The position numbers were made by a program, and so were the translations under genes. From Simmondsia chinensis (lineage: Eukaryota; Streptophyta; Magnoliopsida; Caryophyllales; Simmondsiaceae), in assembly GCA_018398585.1 (NCBI GenBank), contig JAGTTD010000001.1, positions 32,563,438-32,627,437 on the forward strand: a stretch of DNA of 64,000 nt, written 5' to 3'. Under the pieces are notes generated by a model. That model had not been told where the DNA came from and did not search any database. It saw only the letters and a program-made list of their open reading frames with translations. Within the stretch, counting starts at the first letter, position 1, and the number at the start of each line of letters is the position of its first letter. Of this stretch, positions 53,449-64,000 are shown one piece after another.

Positions 53449-53925
53449 ACAAAGGCTCCGGAAAAGCACATGTTTCGTTCCCTGAAGGGACAAAACTAAA
53501 CATAAGCGATGCTCTGTTTTCAAGTAGACCACAGAGAAACTTGATCAGTTTTCAAGATATTCGTTGCAATGGTTATCATATTGAGACAATAAATGAGGGC
53601 GATAAAGAATATCTTTATATTATATCGCTTACTTCATAAAGAAAGAAAATAGTGGAAAAATTGTCAACACTTTCTTCCAGGTTATATTATACTTACATAA
53701 ACCCTATTGAATAAAATGCAGTGGTTAACCAGAAGTTAACTGATTGCAAAACGTTCACCCTGTGGCATGACCATTTGGGCCATCCAGGTGTAACGATGAT
53801 CAGAAAAATTATTGAAAGTTCTCATGAGCACTCATTAAAGAACCTGAAGATTCTTTCTTCTGATGAGATTTTATGTGCTGCCTGTGCTGCTAAAAGCAAA
53901 ATTTATTACTATGTCATACTTAATT
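53449..53925 (+). pseudogene. Second copy of the protease/pre-integrase module, element D
   Basis: NKGSGKAHVSFPEGTKLNISDALFSSRPQRNLISFQDI is the copia protease C-terminus. After a stop the frame gives NQKLTDCKTFTLWHDHLGHPGVTMIRKIIESS with the integrase zinc region ending in CAACAAKSK. The catalytic D-T-G/S-A site is not present upstream. Confidence 0.85.
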
Positions 53926-54660
53926 GAAATTGAGTTTGAGTCTCATGTAGCTGGAAGAATACTAAATGGAACATATGTGGGCCAATCATTTTATCACATG
54001 GACTAATTTGGTATGATACTAATAGAGGCCTCTACACGTTGGTTCCATAAGTCTGGATAATACACTAGTGATGTGGCATTTGTGAAACTCCTTGCATAAA
54101 TAATCTGACTATGAGTTCAAGTCATGGATTGTATGATAATGCAGGAGAATTTACATCCCAAGAATTTAATGATTATTGTATGTGACGAATCGCCACTTGA
54201 CCCACGTACGGACATATAATGGTCTTAAAGATTTTCTGATTAAATGCCTGCAACGAATAGCTAGACCATTATTATTATTGCCAATTTTACATGGGTACAT
54301 ATTATGATACATGTTGCAGCACTAATTATGGATCCCCCAGTATAACTTGTCTCTGACAATGTCCAGATATATATCTCATCTATGAATTTGGTTATATATT
54401 GTGTGTCCCAATTACTCCACCTCAATGCTAAAAGATGGGTCTAAATAAGGGGACTTAAAATTTATCTGGAGAAATTAATTGGAAACATCTTACAAGCATC
54501 ATTTGCTGATTGTCAATTTGACAAAATAAGATTTCCAGAATCAAGGGGAGAAGAACGAAAGTTGGAAAATGAGAATGTATGTGGAATGTGTCATCGAACC
54601 AGAAGTTCAAAGAAATGTTCACTTGTAAATTATTACAAGCCAATTCATAGATGTATTCAC
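53926..54660 (+). pseudogene. copia integrase core remnant, element D
   Basis: Frames give CGPI-like sequence near 53975, DNAGEFTSQEFNDYC near 54140-54180, IARPLLLL-like sequence near 54258, and PIAPPQ-like sequence near 54405. These are in the order of a copia integrase core and C-terminus, with multiple stops and a deletion around the TQNGLAE segment. Only traces of the integrase-RT linker follow. Confidence 0.65.
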
Positions 54661-56570
54661 TAATGAAAAGAGGGTGACCAAATAATATGTCCCCACTATA
54701 GATGCTCCTGCTCGAATTAATATCCCAATCGAGCGATATTCTTATATTGAAAAATGCATCTATTGCACGCTAGAAGCGTGGTAGATGTATCAATTCCAAG
54801 ATTTGAATCTGAGAAAGAAAATGGAGCAATAGAAAAAGATTGGTCCCTCTATTATGAAACTCTTCAGGAGAAAAACTCTGTAGAGATAATAATATGTATA
54901 AATAAAATTCCTCAAGATTATCAGGTACCTAAGACTACTGAGACTATTGAAATTGTCAAACTATTGAAATCATGATAATAAAGAGATCTCTATTAATTAT
55001 ATGATATAATGGAACCGAAATAAAAATTAATCAGATGTTTGTATTCATAGTAGCTACTCCCTGATAAACGAAATTAAAATCTTGAACAAGAGTTTGTTCA
55101 AGAATGTCTACAAAAAAATGATTGGCTAAAATAAAAAGACGCAACTCAAGCTGGACTAGCCATATGTAATTTTTGGACCTGAAGTCCAAATGCTTAAAGA
55201 ATAAAACCTATTGGAGACATATGAATGTTGGTGCGAATATAATGAGGTGGTGAAAAGCACAATTTGTAGCCCAAGATTTATCATAGAGACCAGAAATAGA
55301 TGGGACATATATAAGAAATGGATGCAATTAGTCTGGTGGTCTCTGTATGCATCTTATAGATATGATAACAACTTATTTATATATGTCATTTGAGATGATA
55401 TTTATATGAAAGTCCCTGAATGACCAAACATGCCAAAAGCATGTAGTTCAAAACCGCGGTACATATCTACTGAAAGAGAGATATGTTAATATCATCATAA
55501 CTCCTGAAGAGCTTAAAAAGGCTGTTACGCACCTAAACTGAGAACTCAAGATTGAGGATCTCGGAAAAGGAAAGATTTTGTCTCGGCCTGAAGATCGAGC
55601 ACTAATATGATAGAGTATTACTCTTTTGGTCAACTTATACTAGTACGGTACTTGAATATTTCATCATGCTGTTTAGTGCCTCAATTTTGGCCTCTTTCGA
55701 TCCTCAATGAGGTAACGAATAAATTCTTGACCCCACCATACATTGGTTTAAGTGACGCATTGATACAGCTGTCACACAACAAGATATGGCCCCTTTGGTT
55801 AACTTGTTACTAGTATGTAATATGTGGTTATATGTTTATCTTGATGGATTAACCAGTATACATTATTATATTATGTCAAACTTGCAATTAATATGTATGC
55901 AAGTGTTGATCGGTATCCGGTAAGTGACAAGAATGCTATTTTGTCATATAATTATATTGCTATGTTTTGGTAATCTACTAACAATTACAGTTACTACTGA
56001 AACACTTGTGCTTTATGAGCAAGTAGAGAACTGGTAACATCAAAGCCCTTGATCCAACGATCAGGGGGAGTGCAACAATGAAAATAAGTATGCATTGTTC
56101 AAGCGAAAGAGAGTTCATAGAACAAGTGCACTTCAAAGAAGTTCTTACTCTCAAGCTTCTTGAAGAAAGATGAAGTACATGTTCCCTCAAGAACCTGGAA
56201 GAGTTATTCAAAAAAACATCTATTACAAACTTTCAAGAAATTGGCACAAGATTGGCATTCACCAACTACGAGACATCCTTGATTAATGTGCGCCCCTGAA
56301 GAGAAGTTAATTACGCACTGCACTCTTTTTCCTATACTATGGTTTTTCCCACTGGGTTTTTTTCCTAGCAAAAGGTTTTTTAATGAGGCAGTTCAAGAAG
56401 CGTATATAACTCGAACAATATACACTTTCAAGAGTGTTATGTCCCTCACATATTATAAGAAAGGTGACAGAACTAAACACATCTCATAAAAGTTCTTCTT
56501 TACACACGAGCTTCAGGAGATGGGTGAAATAGATGTTCAACAAGTTCGCTCAAGTAAAAATCTGGAAGAT
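54661..56570 (+). pseudogene. copia RT-RNase H remnants, element D
   Basis: A linker frame (IEKDWSLYYETLQEKNSVEIIICINK) leads to EQEFVQECLQKNDWLK near 55090, the RT entry of this family. RT itself is shredded: KERFCLGLKIEH near 55570 and STYTSTVLEYF near 55635 are recognisable. RNase H survives as KKGDRTKHIS, stop, KFFFTHELQEMGEIDVQQVRSS at 56457-56555. The YVDD box is not found. Confidence 0.6.
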
Positions 56571-56740
56571 AACAACAATTTTTGAAGTTAGTTCACAAGA
56601 TTGTTATGTGTCGACTCAGAAACGCCCCTTACTAATATGTTCACATGATGGGGAGTTAAATATGAGTTGTATTCTTTTTCCCTTCGCTATGGCTTTTCCC
56701 ACTGGGTTTTCCTAGCAAGGTTTTTAACGAGGCAGGCATA
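56318..56740 (+). repeat. Duplicated 3' non-coding motif in element D
   Basis: The sequence ctctttttccc..ctatgg.tttttcccactgggtttt..cctagcaa.ggttttt(a)a(a/c)gaggcag occurs at 56318-56391 and again at 56663-56737. One copy normally lies between RNase H and the 3' LTR in this type of element. Here the first copy precedes the RNase H end. Confidence 0.75.
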
Positions 56741-56791
56741 TTTAACTTGGACGTGGTGTCCCATTATAACAAAAAATATCCAAAGGCGGAG

Positions 56792-56973
56792 TGTTGTAAG
56801 TATTGGATATTTTTCGGATACACATTTAAGAGTCGAGTTTGGATATTACCAAATATCATTGAAAATTAAAAATTATGTAAAATATCTATTTACATATATA
56901 TACATATACATATATATATGGGTATTTGTATAAACTGTGACACATGTCACATGACTCACCACCCATCCCTCTT

Positions 56974-57032
<59 letters not shown>

Positions 57033-57244
57033 ATAATTCACAGCAACAAGAATGAAAAATAAAAAAGGGGAAAAAGAAAAGAAAGGCAAAAGGGGAAAAA
57101 GCAACGAGAAAGAGAGAGAAAAAGATTTGAATAAAATAATCTTATTTGGATATAAAATACTTCCTAATTTTTTCTTCGAGTATATTTGTGTTTATCTTTT
57201 TATTCTCTTCCTTTTGAGTATAATATATCTATAGTTTTATAACA
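56792..57244 (+). mobile_element. 3' LTR of element D
   Basis: 453 bp from TGTTGTAAGTATTGG to TTATAACA. The long (AT)n tract is at 56976-57028, a different place from that in the 5' LTR. Confidence 0.85.
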
Positions 57245-57900
57245 TAAATAATATATAATGAAATTAAAAAACATATTATTAGATTTGATTCAAAAAAAGA
57301 AAAACATATTATAAGATTAATTAAATAAATTTGTGCAAATTTCAATGCCAAAAACTATTAAAAATTACAAATAACCGTTGTAAATACGCAATACAAATTG
57401 ATCTACACCTAGTAAAGGATACAACAATAACCGCCAACAACAAACAATATGGCCATAGTCTTTTATTTTTCTACATGTCACATAAACTGATTTAGAACCA
57501 CCCTAGGCAGTTTCAGAAAAAATTCATGTTGAAATATATAATCATTGTAGGAAAACAAACCAGATCAGCTACACAATAGAATGAAAGTAACAAGAAAAGC
57601 ATTGGATTACCCTACACTTTTATAATTTGGACGAATAACATGAAGGTACATCAAACATCATTTTTACTAACAAAAATCGAATTTGATTCAGAGACTTTTC
57701 AAATCGACAAGTACAAGATATTGTATGAAATACAAACAACACGTGCATTGCACAAGAAAAAGCTAGTATCTCTTAAACTAATATATTATTCAACTCCATT
57801 TTAGATATCTATGAGAAAATAACTTTAACTATTAGCATTATATTTCTCTCATCTTTTCCTCAAGTTCGGATTTTTCCTTCTTCAAAAATTCCATAATGTG
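57245..57900. other. AT-rich spacer, nothing recognised
   Basis: No gene, terminal repeat or element signature seen. Confidence 0.5.
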
Positions 57901-58310
57901 AAAAATATTTTTCCCATATTAAATTTTATAACAATCAATTAAAATGATTTCAACAAAAATTCAGAATTTTTGAGCAATTGCAAATCAACTTAACAAAATA
58001 TCTATATTTTGAGAAGAGACTACAGATTTCCTATTAAATGTTCATTCTTGTTACACTTTATGCTACCACCAAAAGTACAAAGGATATTAGTCACTCTAAA
58101 ACCCTTTCTGTGTACAAAAGAATACACTGCATGCATGAGTACAAGATATTATTAAGATTTAGAATTATTATTAAATATCATATTATGAATTATTTGGTTA
58201 TTGTTGTATTTAAGAAATAAAGAACTCAAGTTGTTCAATTCAATGGTACAATGGCATGGAACAATACGATATGTGTTGGATCTCTATCCATATGACTAAG
58301 GATATTGAAC
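57901..58310 (-). mobile_element. Relic LTR fragment of the A/B/C copia family
   Basis: On the minus strand this follows the LTR of A at 22985-23400 with heavy decay. Landmarks are the aatttttgagcaattgcaaatcaact, gagaagagactacagat and gttacactttatgct blocks, and ggatctctatccatatgact (compare ggatcaccatacacatgacc at 23382). Much older than A, B or C. Confidence 0.6.
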
Positions 58311-58718
58311 CTAAATCTGTTGGATATTCATCCTGCCCATGTCCCTTAAAATGGATTTGGATGTAAGGAATAAGTAATAAATGGAATTGGGTTTTCATGT
58401 TTTTAAATGGGTTTTCAACCGGGTCGGATTTGGATGATATTAAACCGCACCTAAACCAAACTTAAATCTGACCTACCAATATGTTTAATGTGGATAAAAT
58501 TTAAAAAATAATAAATTTTTGAGTCTTGATGTGCTAAACTTGGTGCCAACAATTTTTAATGTACCAGTATTTTGGAACTTGTTCTGCGATAATAATATTC
58601 TTTTAGAAAACATGCCATGTAGTAAGGTTACGAGTCAAAGGGGAATTTGATTAATTGTCTAATATTGCATTATTTTGTTGTTATTATTTTTATTATTATC
58701 GTCATCATTGTTATTAGG

Positions 58719-58935
58719 ATAACATTCATAGACACCCCCTGAGTTATTGAAAAAAAATTAAAGTGAACCCACAAACTTCGAAATGTCATTAAAGACACTT
58801 GCTAAACTATTGGCTAAACTCAATAAGACACCCACAAATTCTAAGACAACCCCCGAACTTTTAGTGAAAATCAATATACCCCCTCAACTTCTAATTATAT
58901 CAAAAATACCCCCGAACTATTAACGAATTTGATCC
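58719..58935. repeat. Short tandem repeat resembling a transposon TIR
   Basis: Four degenerate copies of a cacccccgaactt.t phrase every ~45-60 bp, of the same general style as the subrepeats in the TIRs of M1. No inverted partner was found nearby. Confidence 0.45.
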
Positions 58936-58975
58936 CTTAACTAAGATTTTTTCAAAGATCTGACACAATTAAAAC

Positions 58976-59764
58976 TGTTAGCGAAATTAACTAATATTGA
59001 AGCATAATTTTCGAACATTCAACGCAAGAGAGAGAGCAATTAGAAAGATCTCACAAAACGATGATAACACGCCATGGTAAAGACCACTGTCCTCAAAGAC
59101 GATTTTGCTACTGCTCCGGTGCACACAGTATAACCAGCGGTCGTTCTCAAGGATTATCGCAATCTGAGTCTTAACGTGTACTTGTTAATTGCTAGGTAGG
59201 AATGCCTTTAACTTTGCCCACATCTTGAGGAGAGAGAGAAAAGGCGAGAGGTGTAAAGGGAATGAGCAGTGAGAGGTTTATGGGCAATAAACCTAATGGT
59301 GGAGATGGTTTGCTTTTTGTTTTGTAAAAATGATTAGTATGAATTCAAGTTGAGTCAGAGATTTTTAGGGAGGCCGAGAGTTATATTCAGATTGTTGTAG
59401 CTGATGAGATATATATAGCGTAAACAACGGCAACAGCATTAAAAACTAGGTGCAATGAATTCCAATGGCTATAAATAGTAATAGACATTAAGGCGTCGAC
59501 TGTAATAAATTCCAACGGCTATAAATAGTAAAATAACATACGTAATAAATTGCAACGGCTATATTGTTAATTACCTATGAATCTCCAATAGTCATATTTA
59601 GTGACATTAAACTGCTACGGGTAAGCGGCTAGTAACGGGTCTTGAAAGATATTTTTCCGATAAATGAATTTCCCGTTAAGAAAAAGATCACCCACACAAT
59701 TTTTCTAACATGGGAAACAACACCCCCACAAAACTAAAAGTTAGCTTGTATTATTTTTCTAACA
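58976..59764 (-). mobile_element. 3' LTR of copia element E
   Basis: On the minus strand it begins TGTTAGAAAAATAATAC at 59764, next to the purine tract TGTGGGGGAT (59774-59765). It probably ends CTAACA at 58976, giving TGTTAG...CTAACA termini (789 bp). A TATA-like ctatatatatctc is near 59415 on the minus strand. Upstream of it are three repeats of a tttatagccgttggaa phrase (59450-59565), possibly enhancer-like. Confidence 0.65.
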
Positions 59765-59774
59765 ATCCCCCACA

Positions 59775-60359
59775 AAGGATACAAGCGATAGAGAACCAAA
59801 AAGGATAGACTGGGTAAAGGGAGTTCAGTTTTTCAGTGTCGATGTCTTGTGACTTGAATCATCACCTAGTATAACCCAAGTTTAGGACCAACAGCTTACA
59901 AAGTGACTTTCGTCTTGAACCTCACAAGGGGTCGTATAGTTTGCCACTCGGACACATACTAAACTCAAGATCTCGACAACTCCTACAGTTTGGCGCGTTT
60001 TATTGGCCATGCGCTCGTCCTGGATATTCATTGGCGCTTAAACCTTCGTAGGGAGCGGCCACACTCCCACACCTACATAGGTGGATCCCATCAAGTGTGT
60101 GTTACCGCACACCACCAAACATATGGATATGGGTCCATTAAGAGCTAAAGCTCAACCTCACCCCTTGGTAACATACAGACAGTGTCCATTAAGTGCAAGC
60201 CTCGCTTACACCACCAAACATATGACTATGGACTCGTCTCCGCACTGTCACACTATAGGGAGGGAAAACATAAAATAAAATGCACTCCTTAAATAAAACT
60301 ATGACTTTTCACATTGAACTTGTTAAAATCAGGTTGAATACATCACAGTTCATTCATAC
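59775..60359 (-). other. 3' non-coding part of element E
   Basis: Between RNase H and the polypurine tract. Contains two copies of a caccaaacatatg block (60113 and 60214) with tgtccattaag-like sequence. No frame. Confidence 0.55.
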
Positions 60360-60685
60360 ATAAACTTAAGTCCCATCTCCCTTGATGTTTCCACAATCAT
60401 TTTACGACATAGCATCTTTATCAATGGATCCACAAGGTTCTTCTCAAACCTTAAATAATTTAGTGATATCACTTTCTTTTGAGTAGATTGTTTACAATCT
60501 CATGCTTGAGACGAATAAGTCGCCTCTTGCCAAACCCATCAAGTGTGCAGGGTCGACACCATCTGTTACGGACTATGGGTTTGGTTAAAGCATCAAGCTC
60601 AGCCATCATAAATGGCATTTCAACACTGTATTGGAATAAATCGGTGCTTGAGAGTTGACCACTGCCATCATAATTCACAAGTTGC
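60360..60685 (-). pseudogene. copia RNase H C-terminus, element E
   Basis: The minus-strand frame gives VEMPFMMAELDALTKPIV (compare the MESEFIALA type motif) and RLIRLKHEIVNNLL. After a frame change it gives KKVISLNYLRFEKNLVDPLIKMLCRKMIVETSREMGLKF, the conserved end of copia RNase H. The catalytic DSQ/DNQ segment is missing. Upstream pol is not recognisable. Confidence 0.7.
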
Positions 60686-60689
60686 TCTT

Positions 60690-63395
60690 ACCTCCTCATT
60701 GAGGTATCTGCAATGAGCTGTTAAACAGCTAGCTCCATCACATGCCAACTTCAACAATAGTGAGTATAACATAATAGTGGAGCATACATTATATTAATAA
60801 ACTCACATCTCCACCTCAAGTACACAAAACGTACGTATATCGTCTATATAGTTAGCACGAAAGACATATACCGCAAATTTGTCACATATCATCACAATTG
60901 TGAAACATTATCATCTCAAATCAATTGGATCACCACCAGTTTAGGTCACAAAAGACCATATACACATTCTTGTCATACTTAGAGTACATGCATTATCAGT
61001 ATTAAGTCCATATATTACCAATATTGTATCAAATTTTGGTGATATCAAGAGAAAGAGGTATAGAAGACCATAATTCACAAGGTTCCTTTACAATTCAACT
61101 TAAGGCAACCCAAGCTCTCAAGCCCAAGTGCTTAGCATCATTAAGCTATTCACACTAATTTTGGACAGTCACCAAAATAATATTTCTACCCTAATTAATT
61201 TTCATAAGATAGTTATAACTAGGAAACATTGATGGAACTATAATATTTACGGGAGATTCCAGTCAAATAGCATTTATCATAGGCTCTCGGGTCTCACAGC
61301 CCACAATGGAATGTCTCACACTACCTTACTAAGCCATTCAAATTTTCTACCTACCAACTCAAACTTTAAGGTCAATTTAACAGTGCAGGTTTAAGAGGGG
61401 TATCCCATGATACAACTCGCTAACAAGCTTAAACACATAGTCGTTAGTAGAATAATTCTCATCAATATGGCATCACAATATCCCTCTAACACAATAAGGA
61501 GTTTCTTACAACATAAGCCACAATCCATAATACTTCAATATTACCTCAACAATTTAATTAGAACACTTCAATATTCATCATTTGGATCAATATATGTAGA
61601 CTAGATCTACCACTGACATATGATATAATAGGAAGAGTATTGTGTTATTCATCAAAACATAATGCTACCAATCACCTTAACATATTTAGCTTGTGACGTA
61701 ATGCCACATTTTTATCCTCATCAAGTGAACATTAGGGTCATATAGTATGTCATCCAAATAACCAAAGTCTCTAAAAATTTTATGCACATAATCATGAGTA
61801 AAATCCTTCAGACATTCTAGTAGTTTTCACAGTAAGTATTACAATTGCCTCACATAGGTCTTTTACATCATATATAGACTCAAGAAGTGCTACAATATTC
61901 ACACTCTTGCCAAAAAGGGGCATATTATGAACATAATTATTCACACGTTCAAACGTCACCATAAAAAATTCATATTTGACTAAGGATAGTCAAATTGCAA
62001 TAGCACTATCAAGGGGTTTAATAAAGATCACACAAGGAGTTTCAAACATGTAAAATTCAGGAACCTCAAAACCACTCAAGTTGCTCCATAAATGTTTCTC
62101 CCTAAATATAATAATTCAAGAATTTGTTTTTTCTTTCAACCCCTAAGAAAACCCACTAGCACCCACTCATAGTCGAGTCTGTCTCACTATCAATGGACTC
62201 TCTCGAAATAAGTGCATTTATGGTTTCACAATGTCACCAAGGATTTTAGATTTTTCTTGTACTAGCGGCATGATTATTCAAATACAAAGTGCTCATCCAA
62301 AAGGCAAAAATATAGTAAGGAAAACCTTCGTACGTAAGAGACTCCGACACTTACAGGTAGTGGATATTAGAAACAAAACCTTTTTTTAAGTTAAGGTATT
62401 TTATCTCACCTTTAAATTAAATTACCTTTAAAGTAGGTAGCAACAACAGCGGGGCTTCTACTACAACCTTGAGGGTAACTTAGGGCCAATACGCATCACC
62501 TTCATCACGTCCTCAAGCCTTTTTTTTTTTTTTTTTTGGATTTCCTTCGCCAATCTCTTTTGAGGAAGATGGTATAACATTCAACACCTCTATTTGACCT
62601 AATCCCTTTAATTTATGGTCTAGTTAATTTTTACCTTACGTTTTATTCATTTTACCATAATACATTCCTCACAAGCTAGTAGCAACTAGCAAATATTGGT
62701 AGACTCACAAAAATTAGAAAAGGATTATGGTTAAAATAGTTCTTATATAACACAAGAATTTTTCCTCATATAAGAGCACTACCCCCACATTTCATTATAT
62801 TAGGATTCATGTGAATGTGGGTCTAACTTCCATTGATAAAATGCAAGTAACACATGTATGCCAACATTATGTTGCTTCCATTCAACCTTTTTCATATAAA
62901 CTTAAATAATTAGGTCCTTTAAATGACAACATAAATAGTAGGAAAAATGTATGAAATTCAAATCATCAAACATACCCGTACTTAAACTTTATGCATAATT
63001 TTTAGTTTATTATTAAGTATGTCTCATTTCTATTTTCTTTTTTTTCTCCACACTTAAAAGCCTAATTGTAGGCCCAATCGTATTTAATCCCTTAGATCCT
63101 ATGGGCTTTCATTTTCTTTTTTCTCGTAAGGCCTAATGACCTTATTCCTTCTAAACGTTCTTATTTCTCCCATTTTATATGTATATCTCCATCGTGTGGT
63201 CTAGGGTTTCCTTTTTTTTTTTTTAATCTTAGTTATGCAAATTGTCCCATGTCTATCTCCATCTTTCCAACTTATACTTCCTTGTCAGACTATAATCAAC
63301 TGATTACGTATACAAAACTCCAAATAAACCATATATTGAACATCAGTCAATAGTTATCCATGGAATACATCAATTAACATCATATCAATAAAGGA
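60690..63395. other. AT-rich region without recognisable gene
   Basis: Read on both strands; only short frames. T18 run at about 62520-62537 and shorter T-runs near 63215. It may hold old, unrecognisable repeats. Confidence 0.4.
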
Positions 63396-63397
63396 AT

Positions 63398-63491
63398 ATA
63401 CCCAGTGCCTCAAATAAACTATATATTGATGTACGCAGCCTTCCCCCTTCAGGGCGTTAACCTGAAGAGAGGCTATTTCCCAATGCCCCCA
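63398..63491. mobile_element. SINE relic, same family as 23737-23984
   Basis: cccagtgcc at the start, then gatgtacgcagccttccccc and cctgaagagaggctatttccc, parallel to the copy at 23750-23865 but lacking its G-run segment. A 19-bp direct repeat caaataaacyatatattga occurs at 63321-63339 and 63411-63429. Confidence 0.6.
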
Positions 63492-63713
63492 ACCTGATCA
63501 ATGCAAACAATTAACAAACAAAGACATGAAATTAGCAAAAGCGAACATTTCTGCGGCAGATTAACACGTGTTACTTGGTTAAATTTCACAAGATTCATCT
63601 AACATAATTAACTATAAAACATTTTCCTTTTTTCTTTCCTCTAAAATTTTATAAAATTCACAGATTGGTTATCATAAATTTTATAAATTTTATCAAACTA
63701 TAAAATTATATAA

Positions 63714-64000
63714 TGTTGGAATTGTATTTTTGATGTATAATTTACTTGTATTTAGATTGGTATTTTGCATGTATTTATTCCTAGCATAATTGTAGGATCT
63801 TGTTTACTCTTAGCATAATTACCTAGCATGATTCTAGGATCTTGTTTATTCCTAGCCTAATTACCTAGCATAATTTTAGGATCTTGTCTCTTGCCTCTTC
63901 CTTGTATTCTCCTTGGTACTTGTATTTATTGCAAGGTTGATTATGTAAACATATAATCCAAAAATATAAGAGTTGAGAATTATTCTCCAAATTTATTCTT
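63714..64000 (+). mobile_element. Start of an LTR cut by the window edge
   Basis: TGTTGGAATTGTATTTTTG is a typical copia LTR start. It contains three ~45-bp repeats of ctagcataat..taggatcttgttta (63780-63890) and a tataagagttgag stretch near the edge. No second terminus is in view. Confidence 0.5.

Larger units (their letters stand above)
51700..57244 (+). mobile_element. Ty1/copia element D
   Basis: LTR pair 51700-52162 and 56792-57244, a primer site cgttatcagcacga, gag, protease/integrase, RT and RNase H remnants in the right order, all broken. This primer site and the gag sequence differ from the other copia elements here, so D is a separate family. Confidence 0.85.

Noticed and set aside
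58719..58935. Second MULE with composite TIRs
   Set aside because: Only one arm seen; no inverted partner downstream to 63.7 kb and no duplication found, so only a repeat is reported.

Overview
This is plant nuclear heterochromatin, most likely from a eudicot: AT-rich DNA, no recognisable host gene, and almost wall-to-wall transposable elements of plant-specific types. These include Ty1/copia elements primed by initiator-Met tRNA (TGGTATCAGAGC primer sites), Ty3/gypsy, LINE, SINE, MULE-like and Harbinger-like elements. No rRNA, tRNA, CRISPR array or intact open reading frame of a functional gene was found. Every coding region I could place is a broken retroelement gag or pol.

Layout. (1) 1-4208: a minus-strand Ty3/gypsy element (LTR, primer site, gag, protease/RT) split by a ~1.6 kb solo-LTR-like insertion (TSD CACAC), whose left junction was then hit by a 5'-truncated LINE (21-22 bp TSD crossing the earlier junction). 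(2) 4209-20598: a minus-strand copia element, called Z here, split by a 14.2 kb tandem copia array (5036-19207). The array has six LTRs and five internal regions sharing LTRs head to tail, and the whole array is bracketed by one 5-bp TSD (AGATT). Its last three units are ~1.46 kb deletion derivatives, nearly identical to each other. (3) 20599-33800: copia element A (minus) inserted in the RT of Z. A is itself hit by a MULE-like foldback element (20754-22000) and by copia element B (23517-33510, TSD ATACC), and the 5' LTR of B carries a SINE (13-bp TSD) and a Harbinger-like MITE (TSD TAA). (4) 35320-38790: a small non-coding LTR element, F, holding a SINE and, in its 3' LTR, a 1.15 kb palindromic foldback element. 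(5) 39523-40665: a MULE-like element with 88-bp TIRs and a perfect 9-bp TSD, carrying a GC-rich core full of short inverted repeats. (6) 41662-50199: long-LTR copia element C (TSD TGAAC), with two arrays of palindromic repeats in its leader. (7) 51700-57244: copia element D, with internally duplicated pol modules. (8) 58976-~60680: the 3' part of minus-strand copia element E. (9) 63714-64000: the start of another LTR cut by the window edge.

The elements do not form a pathway; the window is a stratigraphy. Target-site duplications give relative ages: Z is older than the array and than A, A is older than its MULE and than B, and B is older than its SINE and MITE. The most unusual items are the tandem shared-LTR array, the palindrome arrays in the leader of C, and the palindromic foldback in F. 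Boundaries given by LTR termini, primer sites and TSDs were read directly. Family names are inferred from motifs, and all coordinates were counted by eye.
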